Assembly: GCA_034086705.1 (NCBI GenBank)
Contig: JAXDZV010000079.1
Coordinates: 1 to 15,708 of the forward strand
DNA: 15,708 bases
Source of the DNA: UMGS1225 sp034086705
GTDB taxonomy: Bacteria; Bacillota; Clostridia; Oscillospirales; CAG-272
Direction: 5' to 3'
Shown: piece by piece, positions 7,332-15,090 of the stretch
How positions within the stretch are numbered: position 1 is the stretch's first letter
How the letters are laid out: every line of letters starts with the position of its first letter
Translations under genes and position numbers: made by a program
The notes under the pieces: generated by a model
The model's input: the letters and a program-made list of their open reading frames with translations, nothing else
The model's database searches: none
What the model was told of the DNA's origin: nothing

Positions 7332-8057
7332 ATGGAATATGGATTACAGCTCTACAGCGTACGGGATATGATGGAAAAGGATGTGCAGAGTACACTGCGC
7401 GCCGTGGCAGAAATAGGCTACACCTCGGTTGAGTTTGCCGGATTATTTGATCATAATCCTGCGCAAATTCGTGAATGGTTGGACGCATATGGGCTGCGTT
7501 GCCTAAGCATGCATTCTCAACTTTCGGAACTTGAAAATGATTACGATGCCACCATATCAGCACACAAAACGCTTGGAAGCGACACGGTTGTCATTCCTTG
7601 GTATACGCTTTCTAATGCATCACAAATGGATGAGTTGGTTCAGGCAGCAAACCGCCTGGTTCCGCGCCTGGCAGCTGATGGTATGCGCTTGGCATATCAT
7701 AATCATTCGCATGAATTCGGCCTGACCGAAGACGGGGTCATGCCGTTTTCCCATATCGAATGCCGTACCGGCCTTTTGTTGGAATTGGATACTTATTGGG
7801 CATTTGTTGGAAAAACCAATCCCATTGCCGTGATAGAGCGCCTGAAAGACCGTATTTGCTTTTTGCACGTCAAAGACGGCACAGCCGATGCTTCCTGTGG
7901 TAAACCGTTAGGACAAGGAGACGCTCCGGTTGCCGCTGTTGTCAAAAAGGCGAAGGAACTCGGTATTCCCATGATTGTAGAAAGCGAAAACCTGCAGCCG
8001 GACGGTTTGACAGAAGTTCGTACCTGCTTTGAATATTTGAAAACACTTTCCATTTAA
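7332..8057 (+). CDS. Sugar phosphate isomerase/epimerase family TIM-barrel protein
   Basis: At 241 residues this is a compact xylose-isomerase-like / AP-endonuclease-2 fold protein. Members isomerise or epimerise sugars, inositols or hydroxypyruvate using one or two divalent metals. Visible family positions are GLQLYSVRD at the start, VEFAG (E34), H61, YHNHSHEF (H123, H125), LLELD (E151, D153), HVKDG (H179) and VESE (E217, E219). The second Glu of the VEFAG/ELD pair and the last Glu are the usual metal or acid-base positions. GGAG precedes ATG 7332, and the gene has its own promoter. Neighbours do not identify a substrate: no sugar transporter or kinase is adjacent. The short form resembles hydroxypyruvate isomerase or inosose-type proteins, but that is not decidable here. 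Confidence 0.88.
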   Translation: MEYGLQLYSVRDMMEKDVQSTLRAVAEIGYTSVEFAGLFDHNPAQIREWLDAYGLRCLSMHSQLSELENDYDATISAHKTLGSDTVVIPWYTLSNASQMDELVQAANRLVPRLAADGMRLAYHNHSHEFGLTEDGVMPFSHIECRTGLLLELDTYWAFVGKTNPIAVIERLKDRICFLHVKDGTADASCGKPLGQGDAPVAAVVKKAKELGIPMIVESENLQPDGLTEVRTCFEYLKTLSI

Positions 8058-8091
8058 ATCCAGTTGCGCTGCTTTGCCTGTCAAAAAAGAT

Positions 8092-8097
8092 AAGGAG
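8092..8097 (+). promoter_or_regulatory. Ribosome binding site that decides the start of the ComEC-like gene
   Basis: AAGGAG at 8092-8097 ends one base before an ATG at 8099 but ten bases before the ATG at 8108. The latter spacing is workable and the former is not, so the start at 8108 is preferred. Confidence 0.7.
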
Positions 8098-8107
8098 TAT
8101 GATACGC

Positions 8108-9043
8108 ATGGCAAATTGCAATCAGCGTAAAAAATACCCGACACCTTTCCGCAAGCGCTTTCATGCTGCGCTGCCGCCGATCCTCTTTCTTGCGGCAGCG
8201 CTTGTTATGCTTGCGGTTTACTTGTTTTTTTCACCGCAAAGCCCCCTACATGCCCCTGCCTGTAAATTTGTCGACCCGCTTGAAGTGCACTTCATTGATG
8301 TCGGCCAAGGCGATAGCACATTGCTTTGCATTCCGGGTGATAAACATGTCCTCATAGATACAGGACCAAGCAGTGCCAAGGCTGCACTACGCCGATATTT
8401 AGAAAATGAAAAGGTACAAACATTAGATCTTGTTGTCTTTACGCATCCACACGAAGATCATATTGGCGGCGGTTTAACCGTTTTATCTTACTTCGAAGTA
8501 AAAGCTATTTTGATGCCGGATACAGTGACTACTACTGCAACTTTTCAAAATTTGCTGACCGCAATCGAGCAAGCAGACTGTTCCGTAAGACAGGCAATAC
8601 CATCTGATACTTTTGACGTCGGTGATGCCTCTTTTTCCGTATTGGGTCCAATCGACAGCCATGCATCCTCACTCAATAACACATCTGTTGTTTTACGAGT
8701 AAGCTACGGAGAAGTTTCATTTCTTTTTTCGGCAGACGCCGAGGTGAAAGCTGAAACTGCTATGTTGCAACAATTTTCTCCCTCTGTCTTTAAAAGTACC
8801 GTTTTAAAAGTTGGGCATCACGGCTCCTCCTCGTCTACCTCTGTGGATTATCTGTCTGCCATATCTCCACGGTATGCTGTAATAAGCTGCGGTAGCAATA
8901 ACGATTACGGACATCCACATGCGGAAATTTTGCAGCGATTGCAAAAAATCGGTGCAGAAGTTTACCGGACGGATCGCGACAATACCATCCGTATCGAAAC
9001 AGATGGACACACGCTTGCGTGTTATACCACCAAGTCACCATAA
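8108..9043 (+). CDS. Membrane-anchored ComEC-type metallo-beta-lactamase-fold hydrolase
   Basis: From ATG 8108 the product has 311 residues: a short basic N-terminus, one hydrophobic segment (about 24-42) acting as signal anchor, then an extracytoplasmic metallo-beta-lactamase domain. It has the ComEC/Rec2 C-terminal hallmarks: VHFIDVGQGDS (about 60-70), LIDTGP, the zinc motif HPHEDH (H113-x-H115-x-D117-H118), and later VLKVGHHGSSSS and an ISCGSNNDYGHPH loop. Full ComEC proteins also carry a competence-channel domain, which is absent here, so this is the stand-alone form common in clostridia. Phosphodiesterase or nuclease activity outside the membrane is a reasonable inference; the substrate is unknown. 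The gene lies 50 nt after the isomerase gene and may share its promoter. Confidence 0.88.
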   Translation: MANCNQRKKYPTPFRKRFHAALPPILFLAAALVMLAVYLFFSPQSPLHAPACKFVDPLEVHFIDVGQGDSTLLCIPGDKHVLIDTGPSSAKAALRRYLENEKVQTLDLVVFTHPHEDHIGGGLTVLSYFEVKAILMPDTVTTTATFQNLLTAIEQADCSVRQAIPSDTFDVGDASFSVLGPIDSHASSLNNTSVVLRVSYGEVSFLFSADAEVKAETAMLQQFSPSVFKSTVLKVGHHGSSSSTSVDYLSAISPRYAVISCGSNNDYGHPHAEILQRLQKIGAEVYRTDRDNTIRIETDGHTLACYTTKSP

Positions 9044-9124
9044 TGATAACTGCTGCAATCCTCGTGCCCGGTACAGAACACCATATGAACAGACATAACT
9101 AAACCAAAGGAGTTATATAAACTT

Positions 9125-10216
9125 ATGAAATTAGGTATCGTCGGTTTGCCGAATGTCGGTAAATCTACACTGTTTAACGCTATTACAAATGCAGGAGCAG
9201 AATCTGCAAATTACCCATTTTGTACCATTGAACCGAATGTAGGAGTTGTTGCGGTACCAGACCGACGCTTAAATGCTCTGGCACAATTGTATCATCCCGA
9301 GAAGATTACACCCGCCGTTATTGAATTTGTTGACATTGCCGGCCTGGTGCGAGGTGCTTCAAAAGGGGAGGGGCTTGGAAACAAATTCCTTTCACACATT
9401 CGAGAAGTCGATGCAATTGTACATGTTGTGCGGTGTTTTGAGGATCCCAACATCATTCATGTAGACGGAAAAATTGATCCTATTGCCGACGTTGAAACCA
9501 TCAATTTGGAATTAATTCTAGCAGATATGGAAACAGTGCAGCGACGTATGGATCGCCTGCAAAAACAAATGAAAGCAGATAAGACATTGGCCGCACAGTA
9601 TGCTGTGCTCCAAAAATTGCAATCAGCTTTAGAGAATGGACAAAGTGCCCGTTCTGTTATTCTGCAGCAGGATGAAGCCGCACTCATTCACGATGTGCAT
9701 TTGCTTTCTGCCAAACCAGTCATTTATGCGGCTAACATCAGCGAAGACGCAATTGCCGCACCTTCGGAAAATCCACACATCCACCGTTTGCAAGAATATG
9801 CCGCGCAAGAATCCTCCGGCTTGATTCCAATTTCCGCTTCCATAGAAGCAGAAATCGCACAGCTTGAGCCAGACGAGAAAAAGGCATTTATGCAAGATCT
9901 CGGAATTGCGCAAAGCGGGCTGGAGCGCTTGATTCAGCAAAGCTATTCTCTACTCGGTTTGATCAGTTTTTTAACTGCCGGGCAGCCGGAAGTACGTGCC
10001 TGGACGATACGCCGTGGCACCAAAGCGCCGCAAGCAGCAGGGAAAATACATTCAGACATTGAGCGCGGATTTATTCGTGCAGAGGTAATTGCTTTCGATG
10101 ATTTAATAGCTATCGGCTCAATAACAGCAGCAAAAGAAAAAGGAATGGTTCGCAGCGAAGGAAAGGAATACGAGATGCAAGATGGTGACGTTGTGCTGTT
10201 CCGCTTTAATGTATAA
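9125..10216 (+). CDS. ychF: Redox-regulated ATPase YchF (Obg/TRAFAC family)
   Basis: YchF is a universal ribosome-associated ATPase linked to translation quality and oxidative-stress responses. At 363 residues it has the expected length. The Walker A motif is GLPNVGKST (7-15), the G3 motif is DIAG (70-73) followed by LVRGASKGEGLGN, and the G4 position reads N204-I-S-E207. That is the NxxE form which gives ATP rather than GTP preference in this family. A helical hairpin (about 130-175) and a C-terminal TGS domain (about 280-363, including SFLTAGQPEVRAWT) complete the architecture. AAAGGAG (9106-9112) precedes ATG 9125. The downstream dehydrogenase starts 12 nt after the stop, so the two are probably co-transcribed. 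Confidence 0.96.
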   Translation: MKLGIVGLPNVGKSTLFNAITNAGAESANYPFCTIEPNVGVVAVPDRRLNALAQLYHPEKITPAVIEFVDIAGLVRGASKGEGLGNKFLSHIREVDAIVHVVRCFEDPNIIHVDGKIDPIADVETINLELILADMETVQRRMDRLQKQMKADKTLAAQYAVLQKLQSALENGQSARSVILQQDEAALIHDVHLLSAKPVIYAANISEDAIAAPSENPHIHRLQEYAAQESSGLIPISASIEAEIAQLEPDEKKAFMQDLGIAQSGLERLIQQSYSLLGLISFLTAGQPEVRAWTIRRGTKAPQAAGKIHSDIERGFIRAEVIAFDDLIAIGSITAAKEKGMVRSEGKEYEMQDGDVVLFRFNV

Positions 10217-10228
10217 GGATCTAAAAGT

Positions 10229-11176
10229 ATGAAAATTGTATTAACTGATGCAAAAACTGTCACGAACGGCGATTTGGATCTCTCTGTTTTTCAACAATTT
10301 GGTGATGTGGTTTGTTACGATACAACCGCTTATGAAGAAACCGCGCAGCGTTTGCGCGATGCAGACATCGTCATATTAAACAAAACCATCTTAGATCAAA
10401 GCATTCTCTGTGCATGCCCAAAACTACGTTATATCGGTCTTTTTGCCACAGGGTACAATGTCGTCGATACTGCCTATACAGATGCGCACGACATCACGGT
10501 TTGCAATGCCGGTAGCTATTCCACCAATGCCGTTGCGCAGAGCGTCTTTGCCATGATTTTAGCACACGCAAATCGTGTGAACGACTATGATGCTTTTGTA
10601 AAACGTGGTGGATGGATTGAAAGCCCTACTTTTTCGCCGTTTGTCTTTCCTACTACGGAACTCTGCGGGAAAACGCTCGGCATTATCGGCTGCGGTGCCA
10701 TCGGGCAAAAAGTTGCACAAATCGCTTCTGCATTGGATATGCATCCTGTTTTTCACACTAGAACTGCAAAAAAAAGCTGCCTCTATCCGCAACTGCCACT
10801 TGAGCAAGTGCTTGCACAGGCAGATTATGTTACCGTACACTGTCCACTGACCGAACAAACAAAAAAAATGTTTCATGCGCAAACCTTTGCGCAAATGAAA
10901 AAAGGGGCCTACTTTATCAACACGGCGCGCGGAGGTATCGTTGATGAAAAAGCGCTTTTTGAGGCACTTGCAAGCGAGCACTTGTCCGGTGCGGCCGTCG
11001 ATGTGCTGACGCAAGAACCAATGCAACACGACTGTGTTTTACTACACGCCAAAAACATTACCTTTACACCGCATGTGGCCTGGGCACCCCTTGAAACCAG
11101 AAAGCGTCTGCTTTCTATCGTGGTTGAAAATTTGCGCGCTTATCTGTTGGGTAAACCAGTCAATGTTGTACACTAA
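10229..11176 (+). CDS. D-isomer-specific 2-hydroxyacid dehydrogenase (hydroxypyruvate/glycerate-type)
   Basis: This family reduces 2-oxoacids such as hydroxypyruvate or glyoxylate to D-2-hydroxyacids with NAD(P)H in the cytosol. The 315-residue protein has an N-terminal substrate-domain motif FATGYNVVD, a Rossmann glycine loop GCGAIG (G154-x-G156-x-x-G159), and the catalytic triad: R234 in INTARGGIVDE, E263 in DVLTQEP and H282 in TPHVAW. The end of the second Rossmann strand reads HTRT (176-179) where NAD-specific enzymes have Asp, so NADPH use is possible. AAGGA (10215-10219) overlaps the ychF stop and gives a 9-nt spacing to the ATG. A bidirectional terminator follows directly. A hydroxypyruvate or glycerate reductase is the likeliest assignment, but the exact substrate cannot be read from sequence. 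Confidence 0.9.
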   Translation: MKIVLTDAKTVTNGDLDLSVFQQFGDVVCYDTTAYEETAQRLRDADIVILNKTILDQSILCACPKLRYIGLFATGYNVVDTAYTDAHDITVCNAGSYSTNAVAQSVFAMILAHANRVNDYDAFVKRGGWIESPTFSPFVFPTTELCGKTLGIIGCGAIGQKVAQIASALDMHPVFHTRTAKKSCLYPQLPLEQVLAQADYVTVHCPLTEQTKKMFHAQTFAQMKKGAYFINTARGGIVDEKALFEALASEHLSGAAVDVLTQEPMQHDCVLLHAKNITFTPHVAWAPLETRKRLLSIVVENLRAYLLGKPVNVVH

Positions 11177-11213
11177 AAAACGCACGAAGACCTTTCGGTC
11201 TTCGTGCGTTTTT
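11176..11213. terminator. Bidirectional intrinsic terminator between convergent genes
   Basis: AAAAACGCACGAAGACC (11176-11192) and its exact reverse complement (11197-11213) form a 17-bp stem with a TTTC loop. The flanking A and T tracts provide U-runs in both directions. It overlaps the stop codon of the plus-strand dehydrogenase and lies 13 nt beyond the 3' end of argF on the minus strand, so it can serve both units. Confidence 0.93.
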
Positions 11214-11225
11214 GAATTGTAGAAC

Positions 11226-12221
11226 TCATAGACAGTCCGACAGCGTAGCAGCCATCACAGCCTTTATGGTATGCATCCGATTTTCGGCCTGCAAAAACAC
11301 CAACGATTGCACGCTTTCAAATACATCATCTGTCACTTCCAGCGCATCCAACCCGTAACGCTCCCCAATTTCCATGCCAATCTGTGTCTTTCGATCATGA
11401 AAGGCAGGCAAACAATGCAAAAAAACAGCATGCTTGGAAGCGCGGCGCATCAAAGCGGCATTGACCTGATATGGTGCAAGCATTTTAATCCGTTCCGCCC
11501 AAACGCTTGCGCTTTCTCCCATAGAAACCCATACATCCGTATACAAAATGTCCGCATCGACAACCGCATCCTCAGGAGAAGCGGAAAATGTTATTGATCC
11601 ACCGGCAGCCAGGGCAAGAGCTTTGCAAGTTTCTGTCAAAGCGGCATCTGGCAACAAAGCATCCGGGGCGCATGCAACAAAGTGCATCCCCATTTTGGCA
11701 CAGCCAACCATCAAAGAGTTGCCCATATTATATCGCGCATCTCCAAGGTATACCAGCTTTTTACCAGCAAGCGTACCAAAATGCTCGCGAATTGTAAGCA
11801 AATCAGCCAAAATCTGCGTAGGATGAAACTCATTGGTCAGGCCATTCCAGACGGGAACCGGAGCATATTCCGCCAATGTTTGCACGATCTGTTGCCCATA
11901 TCCGCGATACTCAATACCATCAAACATTGTACCCAAAACACGTGCAGTATCGGCAATACTCTCTTTTTTTCCAATCTGCGACCCGGTCGGATCCAAATAT
12001 GTGCAGCCCATCCCCAGATCTCTAGCAGCAACTTCAAAGCTGCAACGTGTTCTGGTTGAGGCTTTTTCAAAAATAAGCGCAATATTTTTGCCCTCACACA
12101 GTTTATGTGCAATGCCTGCTTTCTTTTGCGCTTTTAATTTCTCGGCCAAATCCAGCAAAGCGGTAATCTCTTCTGCGCTGAAATCCAAAAGCTTTAAAAA
12201 GTCTCTCCCTTGTAGGTTCAC
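11226..12221 (-). CDS. argF: Ornithine carbamoyltransferase
   Basis: The enzyme condenses ornithine with carbamoyl phosphate to citrulline. The 331-residue product shows FEKASTRTRCSF (carbamoyl-phosphate-binding STRTR), EYRGYG, NEFHPTQILAD (HPTQ) and HCLPAFHD (HCLP, the ornithine-loop Cys), all diagnostic of ornithine rather than aspartate transcarbamylases. The start is GTG at 12221, supported by AAGGAGGA (12234-12227) five bases upstream and by the normal N-terminus MNLQGRDFLKLLDFS. This GTG overlaps the argH stop (GTGA), so translation is coupled. Placement with argG and argH points to the biosynthetic rather than the deiminase-pathway enzyme. The bidirectional terminator at 11176-11213 ends the operon. 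Confidence 0.96.
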   Translation of the reverse strand: MNLQGRDFLKLLDFSAEEITALLDLAEKLKAQKKAGIAHKLCEGKNIALIFEKASTRTRCSFEVAARDLGMGCTYLDPTGSQIGKKESIADTARVLGTMFDGIEYRGYGQQIVQTLAEYAPVPVWNGLTNEFHPTQILADLLTIREHFGTLAGKKLVYLGDARYNMGNSLMVGCAKMGMHFVACAPDALLPDAALTETCKALALAAGGSITFSASPEDAVVDADILYTDVWVSMGESASVWAERIKMLAPYQVNAALMRRASKHAVFLHCLPAFHDRKTQIGMEIGERYGLDALEVTDDVFESVQSLVFLQAENRMHTIKAVMAATLSDCL

Positions 12222-13618
12222 GCTTGTCCTCCTTTTTCACACAGTGTCGCAAGACGTGCCCGTACCCATATGATTTGCTGTTCAACCGACGCAGGGCTGG
12301 TACCGCCTACGCTATTACGTCTGGCAACACACGCATCCAAATCAATCGCTTCATATACGTCTTCGTCAAATAGCGGGCTAAACGTATGATAATCCTCCAT
12401 CGACATTTCTTCCAGGACGGTACCACTACGAATGCACTGTGCAACGATCTGCCCGCTGACTTTATAAGCGCTGCGAAACGGTAGCCCCTTGCTCACCAGG
12501 TAATCGGCAAGGTCCGTCGCGTTAATAAAACCTGTCTGTGCAGCACGGCGCATATTTTCTTTTTTCGCTCGTAAACCGCGTAGCATTCCGGAAAAAACAG
12601 AAAGGCACTGCAACACCGTATCACAGGCGTCGAATACACTTTCTTTATCTTCCTGCATATCTTTGTTGTACGCTAGAGGCAGCCCTTTCAGCATGGTGAG
12701 CGTACCCAGCAAGTCTCCGTATACCCGCCCTGTTTTGCCGCGAATCAGCTCTGCCATATCCGGATTCTTTTTTTGCGGCATGATAGAAGAACCTGTTGTA
12801 AATGCATCTGCCAGCTCTACAAACGAATATTCCCAACTGCACCATAAAACAAGCTCCTCTGAAAATCTTGAAAGATGCATCATCAGTAAAGCGATGCAGC
12901 TGAGAAGTTCCACACAAAAGTCTCTATCGGAAACACCATCAATGCTATTGCGCGTGATCTGTGAAAAACCAAGCTGCTTAGCTTCCATAAAACGGTCGGT
13001 CGGATACGTAGTACCTGCCAGGGCACAGCTTCCGATTGGCGAAAAGTCTGTATGTCTGTCCCAATCCAGTAATCGTTCTAAGTCTCGCAAAAACATCATA
13101 ACGTATGCCATCAAATGATGGCCAAAGGTGATCGGTTGGGCTCGCTGTAAGTGGGTATATCCAGGCATAATGGTATCCTTGTAAAGCTCTGCCTTTGCCA
13201 GCAAAATGTCAATTGCTTCCCGTAATGACGCACGAAGAGCTATCCCCTGTTCGCGTAAATAGATACGTAAGTCCAAAGCAACCTGATCATTACGACTGCG
13301 CGCGGTATGCAGCTTCTTTCCCACATCCCCCAATCGTTTTGTCAACTCTTGCTCGACAAACATATGGATATCCTCAGCCATTGGATCAATTGAAATCGTT
13401 CCGCTCTGCAAATCCGAAAGAATCTTTTCCAATCCATCAATCAAGGCATCTGCTTCTTGCGGCTGAATGATCCCCTGAGCACCAAGCATAGCCGCGTGCG
13501 CCATGCTTCCATGAATATCCTGCACATACAGGCGGCTGTCAAAGTGAATGGAAGCATTGAAATCGTCGGCAAGGTGGTCAACTTCCCCACTGGTTCTTCC
13601 TGTCCATAGTTTTTCCAT
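12218..13618 (-). CDS. argH: Argininosuccinate lyase
   Basis: ArgH splits argininosuccinate into arginine and fumarate, the last step of arginine synthesis. The product has about 466 residues and belongs to the fumarase/aspartase superfamily. Visible landmarks are the N-terminal LWTGRTSGEVD, TARSRNDQVALDLR, GYTHLQRAQPITFGHH (with the catalytic-region His) and the signature loop GSSIMPQKKNPD carrying the catalytic Ser. The ATG at 13618 gives the typical N-terminus MEKLWTGR and lies nine bases after the argG stop. An in-frame GTG at 13627, abutting that stop, would add three residues and cannot be excluded. The TGA overlaps the argF GTG by 4 nt. Confidence 0.95.
   Translation of the reverse strand: MEKLWTGRTSGEVDHLADDFNASIHFDSRLYVQDIHGSMAHAAMLGAQGIIQPQEADALIDGLEKILSDLQSGTISIDPMAEDIHMFVEQELTKRLGDVGKKLHTARSRNDQVALDLRIYLREQGIALRASLREAIDILLAKAELYKDTIMPGYTHLQRAQPITFGHHLMAYVMMFLRDLERLLDWDRHTDFSPIGSCALAGTTYPTDRFMEAKQLGFSQITRNSIDGVSDRDFCVELLSCIALLMMHLSRFSEELVLWCSWEYSFVELADAFTTGSSIMPQKKNPDMAELIRGKTGRVYGDLLGTLTMLKGLPLAYNKDMQEDKESVFDACDTVLQCLSVFSGMLRGLRAKKENMRRAAQTGFINATDLADYLVSKGLPFRSAYKVSGQIVAQCIRSGTVLEEMSMEDYHTFSPLFDEDVYEAIDLDACVARRNSVGGTSPASVEQQIIWVRARLATLCEKGGQA
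12227..12234 (-). promoter_or_regulatory. argF ribosome binding site inside argH
   Basis: AAGGAGGA on the minus strand is a near-perfect Shine-Dalgarno sequence located within the last codons of argH. It is five bases ahead of a GTG codon and settles the non-ATG start of argF. Confidence 0.85.
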
Positions 13619-13627
13619 ATATTTCAC

Positions 13628-14857
13628 TCACTGCAATTGATTCTTTTTCTGCATCTTGGCGTATACCTTCGTAGAAAGACCATATAAGTCAATAAAGCCG
13701 CCTGCTTCTGCCTGATCGTATACAGCATCTTCTTCGAATGTTGCAATCTCCGCGTCATACAGAGAATACGGAGAAGACACACCTGCACCGATAATATTTC
13801 CTTTATATAGCTTCAAGCGCACATCCCCCGTCACATTTTTTTGCGTCTGTTTGACAAATGCCAAAATTGCTTCCGTCAGCGGTGTAAACCACTGCCCGTT
13901 GTATACAATTTCCCCGAGCTTTTGCGCTACCAGTGCTTTATAATGCGACGTTTCTTTATCCAGGCAAAGCATCTCGAGATTATGGTGTGCTTGGTATAAA
14001 ATTGCGCCACCCGGCGTCTCATATACACCACGACATTTCATACCGACCAAACGGTTTTCCACAATATCAAGTAAACCGATGCCGTTTGTGCCCCCCAATT
14101 CGTTGAGCTTTGTAACAATCTGCGTAGCATTCATTGCAACACCGTCAATTGCAACCGGAACCCCTTGCTCAAAATGCAAGCTGACATAGGTAGATTGATC
14201 CGGCGCTGCCTCCGGAGAAACACCCATCTCTAAAAAACCCGCTTTATTATACAACGGTTCGTTTGCAGGATCTTCCAAATCTAACCCTTCGTGAGACAAA
14301 TGCCAGATATTTTTGTCTTTGGAATAATTTGTTTCTCTACTGATCTTCAGCGGAACCCGGTGCGCCTGTGCATAATCAATTTCCTCATCTCTGGACTTGA
14401 TATCCCATTCCCGCCACGGCGCGATCACCTTCATATCCGGTGCCAGCGCTTTCACAGCCATTTCAAATCGAACTTGATCATTGCCCTTTCCGGTGCAGCC
14501 ATGGCAAATTGCATCTGCAGATTCCTGCAATGCAATTTCAACAATTCTTTTTGCAATCACCGGCCGTGCAAACGCCGTACCAAGCAAATAATCTTCGTAT
14601 TTCGCACCTGCCTGCATACAGGGAAAAACATACTCTGTCAAAAATTCTTCTGTCAAGTCTTCGATATATATCTTTGAAGCACCTGTTTTCAAGGCCTTCT
14701 CTTCCAGCCCCTCCAACTCACTTTTCTGTCCAACATTTCCGCACACTGCTATAATTTCCGGATTATTGTAGTTTTCCTTTAGCCACGGAATAATGATAGA
14801 TGTATCCAGGCCGCCCGAATATGCCATTACAACCTTTTTAACAGAATCTTTCTTCAT
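13628..14857 (-). CDS. argG: Argininosuccinate synthase
   Basis: ArgG joins citrulline and aspartate using ATP to give argininosuccinate. The 409-residue product opens with the pyrophosphatase P-loop AYSGGLDTS and contains GCTGKGNDQVRFE, a substrate-binding stretch, plus SYVSL-type and GMKCRGVYETPGG motifs typical of the family. ATG 14857 is chosen because GAGGTGGG (14869-14862) lies four bases upstream. An in-frame GTG at 14866 falls inside that ribosome binding site. It is the first gene of argG-argH-argF, with promoter and ArgR box immediately upstream. Confidence 0.96.
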   Translation of the reverse strand: MKKDSVKKVVMAYSGGLDTSIIIPWLKENYNNPEIIAVCGNVGQKSELEGLEEKALKTGASKIYIEDLTEEFLTEYVFPCMQAGAKYEDYLLGTAFARPVIAKRIVEIALQESADAICHGCTGKGNDQVRFEMAVKALAPDMKVIAPWREWDIKSRDEEIDYAQAHRVPLKISRETNYSKDKNIWHLSHEGLDLEDPANEPLYNKAGFLEMGVSPEAAPDQSTYVSLHFEQGVPVAIDGVAMNATQIVTKLNELGGTNGIGLLDIVENRLVGMKCRGVYETPGGAILYQAHHNLEMLCLDKETSHYKALVAQKLGEIVYNGQWFTPLTEAILAFVKQTQKNVTGDVRLKLYKGNIIGAGVSSPYSLYDAEIATFEEDAVYDQAEAGGFIDLYGLSTKVYAKMQKKNQLQ

Positions 14858-14890
14858 AATTCCCACCTCGAAGCGAAATTTTATGCATAT

Positions 14891-14919
14891 AATATATCAC
14901 ATTATGAATAATTATGCAA
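14891..14919 (-). promoter_or_regulatory. argGHF promoter
   Basis: On the minus strand, TTGCAT (14919-14914) and TATATT (14896-14891) are separated by exactly 17 nt. The -10 element lies 34 nt ahead of the argG start codon, giving a short leader with the ribosome binding site. Confidence 0.65.
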
Positions 14920-14920
14920 G
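14903..14920 (-). promoter_or_regulatory. ArgR/AhrC operator (ARG box)
   Basis: On the minus strand the 18-mer CTTGCATAATTATTCATA matches the inverted-repeat ARG box (core TGAAT-N4-ATTCA) with one departure in the core half-sites. It overlaps the -35 box and part of the spacer of the argG promoter, the geometry expected for arginine-dependent repression by ArgR/AhrC. A second, weaker AT-rich partial match may lie at 14881-14898. Confidence 0.7.
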
Positions 14921-14939
14921 ACCGTATTCGCATTTTTTT

Positions 14940-15090
14940 AGTTTTCGTAACAGTTGCCAAAACATTGCCAACGGCCGATGCATGCTTTGTGCATCCTGAA
15001 GACAAGGCAAGAATTTTTGCTGCCAGCCCTTTTAAAAATCAGTAGTATATTCAGGCGGCAGCAGACACTTTACGAATTTCCTTTCTTTCG
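14940..15090. other. Intergenic stretch with no recognisable gene
   Basis: Between the argG promoter and the holin remnant I see no open reading frame with recognisable family motifs. TGCTGCC (15019-15025) and GGCAGCA (15056-15062) could form a weak 7-bp stem with a long loop. On the minus strand a GAAAGGA-like sequence follows the holin remnant, which may once have preceded another lysis gene. Confidence 0.4.

Noticed and set aside
10559..11029. 156-codon minus-strand frame opposite the hydroxyacid dehydrogenase
   Set aside because: The plus-strand gene has intact Rossmann and catalytic motifs; the antisense translation shows no coherent protein features.
14940..15090. Minus-strand residues (e.g. 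KFLPCLQDAQ) vaguely like a glucosaminidase N-terminus
   Set aside because: The stretch is too short, with no catalytic residues and competing stops in all frames; not supportable.
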